This document shows, piece by piece, positions 12,802-23,894 of a stretch of DNA of 64,000 nucleotides; positions within the stretch are counted from its first letter, which is position 1, and every line of letters begins with the position of its first letter. A model generated the notes under the pieces. That model worked only from the letters and a program-made list of their open reading frames with translations. It had not been told where the DNA came from and searched no databases. The position numbers and the translations under genes are program-made. Source of the stretch: Rotaria macrura. Taxonomy: Eukaryota > Rotifera > Eurotatoria > Philodinida > Philodinidae. The DNA lies in contig OENT01000259.1 of the NCBI GenBank assembly GCA_900239685.1, forward strand, positions 15,053-79,052, in the 5' to 3' direction.

Positions 12802-13034
12802 TTGATTGAAATTTTCTGAATCTAAGATAATGAAATTTTTAATCAAAAATAATCTATTAAATCAAGTATAATTTTGATTAAAATCAAGTAAAATTTGATT
12901 AGATTTGATTTAAAAGATTATTTTTGATTAAAAATTTAATTATCTTAGATTCAGAAAATTTCAATCAATTATAATGTTGATTTTGTTGCATAAAAATCCG
13001 ATGATAATCTCATCAAATCTGACAATTTTCACTG
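12735..13034. repeat. Near-perfect 300-bp palindrome (long hairpin)
   Basis: It begins CAGTGA and ends CACTG, with arms of about 135 bp meeting near 12885. The arms share long identical blocks, including the stretch from ATTGTCAG to TCTAAGATAAT over more than 100 bp, with only a handful of differences (one A indel, one G/T change, a few near the centre). The centre consists of alternating TGATTAAAA and TTTGATT words that can fold further. Such high arm identity implies recent formation or ongoing homogenization. A transcript across it would form a long double-stranded RNA. Confidence 0.9.
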
Positions 13035-13708
13035 AGTTCTGACGATTTTTCGCGTACACTGTAGGAAAGGCACTCGAATATATAAATTATTAGATGTGAC
13101 GGAATTTCATTTCTGATATATGTATGAGCACAGCAATAAACATTTTTAAAATTCTATTAAAATCGATTATTTCTTAGTTGAAAATAGCATATACTGAATT
13201 TTAATCAACAGGTTCTTTTTCTGGCGAATTTGAAAATCTTCTTTCAATCTACATCAGTAATTATTTCATTTCAATTAAGTTTTAATCGAAATATTGTCGA
13301 TTTCAATCCTTTTTTTAAACCATTTTTGACCATGGGTCAAAATTTATTCTTATTAGCAGTGAAGCGTATGTTTATCTTTTTTTACACAATTATCCAATTT
13401 TAGATGTAACCCATGTCATTGGAACTGATGAAAAACTGTAGCAATCTGGTTGTTGACTGATAAGTACGCATTATAAGCCTTCTACGGAAGTGTTTGTCAG
13501 CGTTTTTCAATAGTGTATGGTGTTCTGTTATATCCTTTTGGCAGAAAGTTTTTGAATTCCGTAAAAACCAAACGAATTGAATTACCAAGGTGGATGAATC
13601 CAATCGAAATCCAAGAAACGCAAATAGAGATTTATTAATTGGCTACTAATTAGTACCTGAAGAAATTCCTAGAAGTGAGTAAAAAGCATAAGTCAGATTC
13701 CGACAAAA
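13035..13708. other. Non-genic AT-rich stretch
   Basis: Nothing recognizable. A minus-strand frame at 13400-13603 has no splice support or domain. Confidence 0.4.
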
Positions 13709-13848
13709 CCAAGGGGGAAACAGCTGATTATTGATTAGATATGATTATCAGTGATTATCAGTGATTAGTGTTGATTAGGAGTGATTAGGTAATCACTCCT
13801 AATCACTGATAATCATATCTAATCAATAATCAGCTGCTTCCCCCTTGG
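13709..13848. mobile_element. 140-bp palindromic MITE-like element with target-site duplication
   Basis: The element starts CCAAGGGGGAAACAGCTG and ends CAGCTGCTTCCCCCTTGG. Between these, the left arm (TTATTGATTAGATATGATTA and onward) is mirrored by the right arm almost throughout, with a slightly longer left side due to repeated CAGTGATTAT units. The hexamer ACAAAA directly flanks both sides (13703-13708 and 13849-13854), consistent with a 6-bp target-site duplication. It has no coding capacity, so movement would need a transposase from elsewhere. Confidence 0.8.
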
Positions 13849-13854
13849 ACAAAA

Positions 13855-14060
13855 CCCTACAGCAGAACCCAATAGGTATTCAGCTCATGGAATCCGAGAG
13901 TCGTTCCGTTTTCCGGAATCAGATCGGATTCTGATGTCTGTCTAATATAAATTCTATACAATCCTATCGGATTCTGATAAGAACTTGATCGGTTCCAATC
14001 TTCGCAAAGAATCTCCTGGGTATCTATTCTGCATCAAGGAAATATCCATACGTTGCAACA
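13855..14060. repeat. Degenerate repeat rich in GGATTCTGAT / TTCCGGAATC words
   Basis: ATCGGATTCTGAT occurs twice, along with GGAATCC, TTCCGG and GGTTCC words in both orientations. The composition differs from the flanks and resembles the TTCCGG-rich blocks at 3.0-4.4 kb, so it is probably a further eroded relative. Confidence 0.35.
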
Positions 14061-16710
14061 GTTGATCTCAACCACTAATCCTCAACGAGTTCCTATTTCT
14101 GAGAACAATACTGTTTACTTGAGTGGCTGGAAAATTTTTTATCATTAAAATAATATGTGTATTTCTTTTTCGCTAAATTTGACTGTTTACTAATCACAAA
14201 GTAAGATCAGGATAAAATCTCTAAGATTCTGAACACCATTAGAGTTGACGAAAATCTTTCAGCATAACAAAGGATTCATAAAGGAGAAGTTCAGAAAATA
14301 TCAGTCAGAATTCTACTTTTGCAGGTTTTTTCTAACTTTTGAAATTCTTTTGAAATATTTTATTCACTAGTTTTTTATGCTCAGTACTGTATATATCATA
14401 CTCATTGAATAGCAAGCATCAGATCAAACTATCAAATCTATAATCAGGTTTTAAAAAGTACAGAAGAATCTCATTCAGACCTTTTAGAGAATTGAATACA
14501 GAAGAGTACAAAAGAGACCAAAACACTTATCAACGCAAAAAAAGCAAGAAAGAGTGAGCATCTTTCTCACAATTAGTATTCCAGAGTTTGAGAAAAACGA
14601 TCATTCCACATAGTCCTTTCATGCATCATACACTTTTGTGATTATCTTCACTAATGAAAACTCACAAAAAATCGGCGTCTTCATCTCATAATGCGGAACT
14701 ATGATTGTGACCACAACACACTAGTTTACGTGGTTTTTCATACTTGCTTTGTTTGTTGAAATTTGTTTTCGGTATTAGTGTTCAGCTTGCGTATATACAT
14801 CGACAGGTTTCAATTTTGTTTGTGCGAAGAGTGTACATAATTCAACGTGTTAAGTAGTTGTTATCGGTAGCAATTGAAAACGATGCGGCATCGTTATTAA
14901 CTATGGCTTGTTGTTATTGGTGCCTTTGATGAAATTCCTTCTTTCTCTTTTAATAAAAATTATAGTGAGACACCATACATGATGCAAAAAATGGCTAGAA
15001 AGCTACTCAAACAGACAATTATATCTGTTTTATTTTCTTCTAAACAATCTCCAAAGGCTTTGGGTCGAGAAAATTCTATTGTAGAGTCACTAATTTTCTA
15101 TTCCTCGATTTGTAGCTACAGCGCTAAAATAGTCCGATGTAATGTATTCGAAGTTTCAACTCTTTATTTTCCTCGTGCATTCATGGGGCTCTGTTGGTAT
15201 AGTATGTTTCAGCAACACAATCCCCTTTATAAGTAGACATTCAAACAAATCAGAACTTTTGAATTGATTGTCGAATTACGATATGACACTAACCATTTAA
15301 GTTAGTTCAACATAGCTATAACTGCTTCATTGTTTCATCTGAGATCGATGTGACTCAGTCAAAACTATGTACAATTCTTGTTCCACAAACGTATCATAAT
15401 TTCTACCTGGTTGACTATATTAACCTTGTGACTATTAACTTCATATAAACAGAAGCGTCTTCTATGTCATACAACTAAATCTACATCATGGTATGGTTTC
15501 CTGACTTCGAGTTAATGAAAAATTAAGACTCTAGAAAATCATGCTCGAAGTGAGGTAGGGTAGTACTTGAAAGATTAATATTTAGAACTCAAGGGCTTTT
15601 TTTGACATGAGAAGAATAGAAAGAAATTCGATTCCAAAATCAAAGACAATTCTTCCAAATATGTGTATATGACAACCACGAAGAACTGCCTTGTTTCTCC
15701 TTTTAGAGTTCCATATTTAGAATCTGATTTGCTCTCTCTCTCTTTCTCTCAGTCTAAACAATCGCTAGTTATTGAAGGCGATTTTAATGGGCTATTAGGC
15801 ATTAGAAAAAATCGAAATAAAGAATTTTCTATTTGAAATTCAATCAGTAATTATACTGCATGGTTCTTTCAGCACCCTGGAATTTTCACTCAAAGGTGAT
15901 ATTGTCGGGCCGACTTGTTGAATATTCCAAATAATTCAATGCCACTGAATTAAAATTTCGCAAAATTCGATACGTGAAATCACTTTCTTTGAAATTTCTA
16001 TGAAGCCAAACGTACCTTCAAAGAAACAGCTTTCATTAGATATGACATTAAAGCTGCACGCTTTGTCTATAAATAGATAACATCTGTTTTTGACTACATT
16101 CGCTGGGTCATTTAAATACAAGTAAAAACTATTTTTGTTCTTCAGTCAATATTCTAAGAGACTGCCTAACTCGCCAAAACTATTCGTTTTTAAATTTAGA
16201 AAAAATTTTGCCATAATTCAATCAAGAGGCCCAATACCGTCTCCTGGGAGAAATATGCTACTTTTAACAGTTGATTGTCTTCTGTACGTCTTAAGATTCA
16301 TGGTTCAAGCTATAAGTCTATTCCAATTATCTGATCACTTCTTTGTGTTAGGGTAGGATTTTTTTATGTTTTCAAAATATAATAAAAACAAATCTAAAAA
16401 CTCTTTTCCAAAATTTGCTTCGATCAGGAGCAATAAAAAATTTATCTGTCTTAATGACTAATTAGAAATTTTAGTCTCAATCGAAGAATCTAGCTGTAGC
16501 TCATTATCGCCTTCTGTCTCTTATCAAATTTTATTCTACATAAATCTCTAAGTCAAATGATTCTGCGAAATCGGATGTGGTAATAGCGCGCGTCATCTTG
16601 GCCACAGAATGTTGTAATCAGTTATTTTCGATTTTGACCCATATTCGACAGAGATTTCATTTTATTCAATTGTTCAAAGTCATTCTTTCATTGTTTTGAA
16701 ATTTTCAGTA
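14061..16710. other. Non-genic AT-rich stretch upstream of the GPCR gene
   Basis: I see no supported gene. Frames at 14979-15236 and 16135-16356 have no recognizable domain. A (CT)n patch lies at about 15732-15750. Sequence just before 16711 (ATTTTCAG) resembles a splice acceptor, so an untranslated 5' exon for the GPCR could lie here. Confidence 0.4.
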
Positions 16711-17718
16711 ATGACCGACAACCAAGCTTCAAACGACACAGGAAGCGCATCATATGCCAGCATTGAAATCCCTCTACCTCGTGTTGCCCGCTTTTGGATT
16801 CTTCTTCTATTTGATGTTCCATCTACTGTTGCCGCGCTTTTCATTATCTGCTGTATTCTCTTTGATCGAAACTTACGTTATGCAGTGAAGAACCATGTGC
16901 TTCTCGTTTTACTCATTCTTGGTTTGAGTGTTCAATTGATTGATGTTCCATTCTATCTCAATTTTATCGTACATGCAAGTGTTGTTCCAGCGAATCCATC
17001 GACCTGTCTCTTATGGTGGTTCGTCGATACTGATATGTACAATGGAGGAACGATTATTTCAGCCTGGTTGGCACTGGAACGACACATTATCGTATTTCAT
17101 GATCGATGGATTTCAACGAAAAAGAAACGCATACTTCTGCACTATTCACCATTGGTATTTTTAGTCCTGTACATCTTCGTCTTTTATGTTTATGCCATTT
17201 ATTATTATCCTGGAGAAAATACCTACGATTATTCAATACCATATTGCAATGAATCTCCATTCTATAGGAATGATCCGATACTTGGCATGTGGGATTGGAT
17301 TGTCAATAGTGTGGCACCAATATTTCTCGAAGCATTTCTCAGTATTTCTTTTCTTTTACGAGTTTTCTGGCAGAAATATTGTTCTCATGTACCAGTGCGA
17401 TGGCGTAGACAACGAAAGATGACAATTCAACTTATGTCCCTCTCTTCTCTTAACATAGCCTTCAACGCTCCACTCAGTATCATGAGTATTGCATATCTAT
17501 GTGGTTTACCGCCGAATATTGGAATCGTAGCCACACAGTATTTCGGTTTCATTCCTTACTTTATCATATTTCTCGTGCCCTTTGTCTGTCTTACATCGAT
17601 AAGTAACATGAGCAAAAAGTTTCGACAAGTAATACTTTTCCAGCGGCGACATATTCTTCAACTTACGGCAACCGTCAAACCTGAACATTTAAGATTACAT
17701 ACGACCACGCAACAATAA
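16711..17718 (+). CDS. Rhodopsin-like G protein-coupled receptor, single coding exon
   Basis: A 335-residue protein with seven hydrophobic segments. They begin near residue 26 (WILLLFDVPSTVAALFIICC) and continue near 60, 100, 142, 200, 245 and 275 (approximate). The start of TM3's cytoplasmic end reads LALERHIIVFH, where ERH takes the place of the usual DRY motif. Conserved Cys residues before TM3 (TCLLWW) and in extracellular loop 2 (PYCNES) could form the class A disulfide. The first ATG in frame is at 16711; an upstream in-frame TTG is not credible. Intronless receptors of this sort are numerous in rotifers (family knowledge). The ligand cannot be inferred. Confidence 0.85.
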   Translation: MTDNQASNDTGSASYASIEIPLPRVARFWILLLFDVPSTVAALFIICCILFDRNLRYAVKNHVLLVLLILGLSVQLIDVPFYLNFIVHASVVPANPSTCLLWWFVDTDMYNGGTIISAWLALERHIIVFHDRWISTKKKRILLHYSPLVFLVLYIFVFYVYAIYYYPGENTYDYSIPYCNESPFYRNDPILGMWDWIVNSVAPIFLEAFLSISFLLRVFWQKYCSHVPVRWRRQRKMTIQLMSLSSLNIAFNAPLSIMSIAYLCGLPPNIGIVATQYFGFIPYFIIFLVPFVCLTSISNMSKKFRQVILFQRRHILQLTATVKPEHLRLHTTTQQ

Positions 17719-18624
17719 ATGAAGAGCATTAAAACACTATGTTGGGTGTTATTTAAAAAATTAAACGATCCACAGTTAAGTGAACAATATGAATTTTCCT
17801 AATAATTACTTGTATTCCTTTGATGTTGTTCAATGTTCAAAAATAAACAAACAAGATTTATGATCTTGCGTGAGTTTGGGTTTTGCACTTGCAGTCTGCG
17901 ACAATCAAGCCAATATTCAATCACACCCATTTTCGTATCTCAAAATCAAGTCGTACTCACCCGTGGCTTGAAGAATGCTGCCTCGTTTAACGATGAGATG
18001 AGGCGAGAGGGCATTGGCGGAGGGAACTCATCGAATCTCTGTTTTTTAGTCTCAATGAATTTATCGAATCCAATCTATGGCACAGTAATATTCTCTTGAT
18101 ACATATAGAAGTTCATGGACGTATGTTTTTGATATGTAATCTGTTCAAAATTTTCTAATGATTCATTCATAGCATAAAAGATTCAATTGATTTTTGGGGA
18201 AATAGTTAATAAATTAGTTTCAATGAAACGTCTCTTGGTAACCCAAAATATTCATTTGTTGATGAATATGCTTTCCTACGGTTCATCATTGTATTATCAG
18301 CGCTGTATATTTGTGCTGTATGAACATTCTAAACCATATGTAAGAATACTTCTATAATACATAGTTCAGTTTCACCCACAATTAAGATTAGTGTGCTATA
18401 GCTCAAGAACATTGGATGTATTCGAGAAAAATCATAGATCTCACTGAGAGAATAACAAATTTAAAGATATGGCGTTCTCGAAGTGTGTCTGAATTGGGAG
18501 ATTCGAGTTTTACGTTATTCACACTTAAGATTTATACCACAGGACTTCTATTTAGGAACATGCAAGATCTTATATAAAGCTGTTTATTTTTGATTGAACA
18601 AGTAAAAGTTCTTCATCGTACACA
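17719..18624. other. Intergenic, nothing recognized
   Basis: A plus-strand frame at 17833-18099 is not protein-like and has no splice partners. The rest is AT-rich sequence. Confidence 0.4.
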
Positions 18625-19462
18625 CCTTTAGAGGTGTAAACCGTACAGCTCAGGCGCCGCCGCCATGAAATTCGAGATAATTTAAAGTACAGTCTAGCAG
18701 CCGCTGTATGAAAAAACCCAGTTAAGCTGCTCCCACCGCCAGAGGAAAAATTTTCGATATTAGAAATCACCGTCGCTGATATTTTTACGATTGTGATCAA
18801 AAATTTTTCCTTTTCTCTTATCTCAAATTTTGAACCAGTCATACACCGTTTTCACAAAAGAGACGAAAAATAGAAGATATTCTGTGTTTCCAATAGAAAA
18901 AACAAACACCTTTACACGAATCTAAAGCTATTTTAGTCATTGATATTCGTATAGTTTTGATCTACATATAGTATCGCTTGTTTACTTATACATTCAATTA
19001 TATAGACTAGCATATTGTGTATTATTAATATTCGTATTATTTCCAGACTATTTTATTATATTTTTTTTTGTTTTTTTACTTTATTCTAGTCTTATGTTTT
19101 GATATGTGCATAGTTTGTGATACTCGTTTGTCTTGATACTCTTTATATATTTTTTCATTGTGTCATAACAAAAAATATAGTTTTTTCATAAATTCTATTT
19201 TAAAATAGTAGTAAACAGGGATTGAAATAAATAGAAACAGTTCAACAAAACAGTTTATCAATATGAAACTCAGCCGCCGCCCTCGCTGTGCAAAGACTTA
19301 TAAATATTAGCTTGCGCCGCCGGCATGAAAAATGAATTTCAAGTTATATAGCCACCGCTGAGGAATGGTTTACTAATTTAGATTGCCCATCGCTGAAAAC
19401 CTTAAAATATTCAAACTTTATATGAACCGCCGTTGTTCTAACATTCGGCTTACACCTCTACA
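18625..19462. repeat. Large imperfect foldback rich in GCCGC words
   Basis: AGAGGTGTAAACCG at about 18630 is matched in inverted orientation by CGGCTTACACCTCTAC near 19446-19461. Inside both ends are GC-rich patches (GCGCCGCCGCCATGAAA on the left; GCGCCGCCGGCATGAAA, CACCGCTGAGG and AACCGCCG on the right) separated by AT-rich filler. The arms are roughly 200 bp with many mismatches. The central 400 bp is very T-rich and carries no gene. Confidence 0.6.
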
Positions 19463-21903
19463 CACACTGATTGCCGCTGATCTATAATAAACATCAGTGT
19501 ATCAAAGGTAGGTTCAGAAAACCTCTTGACATGAATTAAAGTGTTACGATAAAGATAATTAATTTTTTCAAAAGCACTCACAACATAAGTGTACTCTATA
19601 ATGCAGAATAATGTTCAGTCGGTTTGCATTCACGTGATAGAAATTCTTTGGCATAATTCTTAACTGCGAATCTCTTAAGATTCGAGTCTCTCAGTTCAGA
19701 TACACCTTATTACTGTTAAATTTAAAATTTTTTTTATTGGCAAGGGAACTTTTAATGTGACTAGAATATATCCCATGTGTATGAGTTATGATTTGAACAC
19801 CTCGATACATTGACCAAAATGAGTATTATCGTATTTCTGAATAATTAAAATCGATTACCGCTGACAGTAAAAAGTACACTTTAATAAATGAATAAAGAAT
19901 TATTTTTGATCTATATCATTCTTGACGTACACTGATAAATATATAAATTATAACATGCCCATGGTTGCAGCTGATCGATACAAATCTGTTGAATCGTATG
20001 ACCTGATACTAAGAAAACTACCAGATTATGATGTTCATAGGTCTATATCAAAAGACCAATGACTAAATTGGCTCACTACAGATGATAATATCCCAACTGT
20101 TACATGGAAACGTTTGCCGTCAATATATTTGACCTTGAAACATGATTGATGATGAATATGAAGAATATTGACAATCGATGACACTCGAGAAGATTTCAGA
20201 TGGTTTCAATTTTATAGATAGCAAAACATTAATGGCCAGATAAAGTTACATCTTTCGCCGCAGGGCACTTCTCAATCTTTTAGATCATGATAGAAAGATT
20301 TGAAATCAATGAGCTAATCAACCTATGAGAAACTACAATGCATTTAATTCCTTGATTCCCAGATGAAAATACATCTTATTCGAAAGATTTGGGAAAGTCT
20401 TTTGTGGAGTGATACGTCATGTTTCTTGGTTGCTTAGAGAACGTGCACAACAATAATGCGATGGAAGACAACAGGTTAATATGTACATTGCTTTCATACA
20501 GATGAAAACAACATATTAGGCTGTTATCTCTAGAAAAAAGATGAAATATTCCAAAATTAATGTTTCACAGCAAGTAAAATTGAATGTCTTACTACAGTGT
20601 TAATCATACTACTACTATGTTTCCAAGCAGTTCGACTTTATTTTGATAAAGATCCCCATCAAACTGATGGTGTATACGTGATTTAGCTAGAAAGAAAGGT
20701 GTGACTATAGCTTTGTTGTGCGTAATACGGCTGCTTCTCATTGATTGATATGAGCAAACTCCGAGACTTGTAATAGTTTAAGTCAAATGTAGGAGTTTCG
20801 ATTTTTGGACCGCCAAACAAGTCCATTCAAGCAACACGATTCAATTCTGACTAGGAAATGCTTGCTATTCGAAACAAATACATAATATTCGAGTTGTTCT
20901 GGCCACCATTGCTTTTGAATTGGGATCGTCTTCTTGATTTTTCAGAGTGGCGATGGTTTTCTTTCGATATGTATCATGCCGAAAGGGTCAATTCAATTCT
21001 TTAAAAGACAACTGTATGAATCTTGAATCCAATATTTTTTTTCTGAATGTTTTCTTGAATCGTTTCATATTATACAGTTCCATATAAAAGGAATGTTTGA
21101 AAAGAAATTTTGTATCCGTGATGTTATATCTATCAAATATTGACAAGGTTTCGTTCAATTTTCAATGTGAAACAAAGCACCGATGTCAGATACTATCGCA
21201 AAATTTTGAATATAATTCTTAATTTACAGAAATAGTTACTGTTATAAGTTGCACGTCTTATGCATAGTCGTTATGGATATACACTAATATAGAATAGTAA
21301 GAAAAAAAAATATCAGCTTGCATGGTTCTGACAGAATATTTTCACGTATCTCTAATCTATGAAATGAAATGAAACGAAATGATTTATACATTTTTATTAA
21401 TATAAAGTTATTCTCGAAAGGATTTAATTGGTTAAGCTATAGTCTATAACATCGTTTTAAAATTGTTAAAATATAATATAAGTGCACCATAGTAAACACT
21501 CAGTAACTAAGAGAAGTGAAAAGAAAAAACTCAATCGAAACATCCGTTTCGACTGTGAAATCTACGCACTAGAAAAATATTGACGGCAGTATCTTTTTAA
21601 TCAAAAGATGTCCCTAATAAACGTTTCGACGTATCTAAAATTATTAAGAATCGATGCACATAAAATATATATCTCCTTGATTTTATCAATTCTCTTTAGT
21701 AGATATTTTAAAAGTTAAACGTCATCACACAGATTTTCACTTAAGATAATATTATGAGTATGATCATCAATCATTGATCTTTCCTGTCGGTCATTTACGA
21801 AGCGTGCGTGATAACAGAACCAATGATTAATGAGTAAGCTACGTCAAGCTTGAATTGTAATTTTCTATATGTATTTATATACCCATTAGGAAGAAACATA
21901 GTC
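19463..21903. other. Intergenic; possible but unproven relic sequence
   Basis: No intact gene. Parts of 19960-21030 are less AT-rich and read briefly as protein in shifting frames, as a decayed gene might, but I cannot identify a family. The last few hundred bases are the upstream region of the STARD10-like gene. Confidence 0.3.
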
Positions 21904-23043
21904 ATGAGAGTGGGTGAAGTAGTTATACTTGAGGACAAAGATTATGCTGATTTTAAAAATGAATGCACCAGTGACCAAGGATGGACAGTATGTTTTGAAA
22001 AATCATCATGTCGTGTAGCAACTAAGAAAAATTCTTTGTCAGCTTTCGACGTCGTTCGGGTAAGAATATGATTTTAAGGATTAAATAATGATAATATTTT
22101 ACAATTGTTTAGATTCAATCAGAATTTACTGATATTTCTGCGACATTACTTTATGACGTTGTGCATGATGCTGAATATCGTTCAACATGGGATGGAGCTA
22201 TGTTAGAAGGATATGAAATATGTTCAGTAGCACCGAACAGTGATATTGGATATTATTCAAGTTGAAATTAATTCATTGTTCTGAACTATTATCATTATTA
22301 ACTTTTATATTTCGTTTATAGTGAAAAGTCCACCACCATTTAAAAATCGGGATTTTGTAACACAACGAACTTGGCTAGATTACGGGCGTCAAAAAGAAAA
22401 ATACATTATCAATCATTCTATTAACCATCTGGTAGATATTTTTCATCCGTTTTCTTCGACATAAATAAAAACAATATGTTGTACGTTTATCTTTAGCGTG
22501 AACCACCACGTAAGAATTTCGTACGTGGTATATCCTATCTAACGGGTTATTTAATTATACCAACTGGTCCATCATCATGCATATTTTATTATATGACACA
22601 AAGTGATCCTGGAGGTTTGAAGTTTCGATTATTTTTCACTTTTTAATCAATGTAAATTAACAAGTTAAATGAATGAATCTTCTTTTTTTTTTGATGATCT
22701 CTAGGCAATTTACCACCGTGGGTAGTCAACAAAGTGTCAAAAGTTATTATACCAAAAGTAAGATGTTATTTCAACATACTTAAAACCTTATTTAACAATA
22801 ATGCTCGTATAGGTAATAAAAAAATTAGGTAAAGCATGCGGTAAATATGAAAAATGGAAAACGAAAAATCGACCAAACTACAAACCATGGTTATATCCTG
22901 AACAAATGACTATGCAACGCATAAATTATGATGATATTGCAAAACTTGATACGAAAGAAACATTAGTAACATCGGCTGATACTGATGAAGGAACTATTGA
23001 TGAAAATTCCGTTGCAGTGGATAATTTTGCTCAAGACGATTAG
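21904..23043 (+). CDS. STARD10: STARD10-like START-domain lipid-transfer protein, six exons
   Basis: Exons 21904-22059, 22113-22260, 22322-22431, 22497-22614, 22705-22757 and 22813-23043 join to 271 aa with all GT-AG introns of 52-90 bp. The START domain fills most of the protein. Landmarks follow vertebrate STARD10 closely: LYDVVHDAEYRSTWD, IGYYS, PFKNRDFVTQRTWL, the REPPRKNFVRG ... TGYLI segment, LPPWVVNKVSK and the C-terminal KYEKWK ... PWLYPEQ. STARD10 moves phosphatidylcholine and phosphatidylethanolamine between membranes (family knowledge). The acidic tail may be regulatory. The ATG at 21904 was chosen because it lies directly before the conserved region. An upstream in-frame TTG is not used. 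Confidence 0.92.
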
Positions 23044-23344
23044 GATTCTATTTATAATTCGTGTCTTTCATTCTATATGTTATCGGGTGATGGGATAGTT
23101 TTTTTCTTCTATTAATAAGCGTGATTATCTCTATTGGTTATTGAATATTTTTTGGTTTTAAAAAAAGTTTGTTTTTCGGTGTCATAATGTTTTTGCTATT
23201 TGGCAGAATAGCGGATGAATAAACTCATAAATAGAAAAAACGGTAATGATAGAAGCAAAGAGGAAAAATGAATGGCGACAGATTTCATCAATAATACTGT
23301 CAGTTTTCGTCAATCGAAAAGGACAGCAAGTAAAATAGAATAGC

Positions 23345-23894
23345 ATGATATTTCGAAAAGTTTTAATTATTTGTTTGATTTCGGCGACATTAATCGTACC
23401 ATTTATCCAATTATCGTTTGGTTTTTACTACGTTAAGTCAATTGAATTATGTCCACTTCAACATGATATTATGTTATTAATGTCTATTGGTGGTGTATTT
23501 GAAGCAATTTTTTTTACTGCTGCTTTTGGTTTTGTTTACTCCATTACACCGGCAAAATACAAGGCAGACAAAGAGAAAGAAAGTAGTCGAGTTTCTCAGG
23601 TTCTTATCGGTAAATGAGTTTCTATTTATTTTTCTTTCTTCTATTATTAAGTAGTTTTATTGTATAGGTTGTATAGCATGTATATTTTGCATATGTACTG
23701 GCATATTTTTTATTCTTCTACAAGTTCGTATATATGGAAATTATAAGAAATTTCAATGGAATCATTCCGATCAACCAAACTATTGCTTATTTACAATCTT
23801 TTATAGTGCTTTAGGATCGCTCATAGGTACCTACGTTGCTATTATACTGTTTGCTGTTGTTACAGTTATATTGTTATTTGGAGTTGGAATATAA
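23345..23894 (+). CDS. Small four-span membrane protein, TMEM272-like
   Basis: Exons 23345-23609 and 23668-23894 give 163 aa. Hydrophobic segments lie at about residues 5-27, 44-67, 89-108 and 131-160. Between the first and second is YVKSIELCPLQHDIMLLMS, matching the pattern of a Cys-Pro after TM1 seen in TMEM272-like proteins. A basic stretch (KYKADKEKES) separates TM2 and TM3. Function is unknown. The gene starts 301 bp after the STARD10-like stop on the same strand. The family assignment rests on the TM/CP pattern only. Confidence 0.65.

Noticed and set aside
16135-16356. 73-codon frame just upstream of the GPCR as an extra receptor exon
   Set aside because: It starts at a non-ATG codon, lacks a donor site leading to the GPCR frame, and the receptor is complete without it.
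19960-21030. Possible decayed gene
   Set aside because: Short protein-like runs occur in shifting frames with many stops; no family could be identified, so it is not called a pseudogene.
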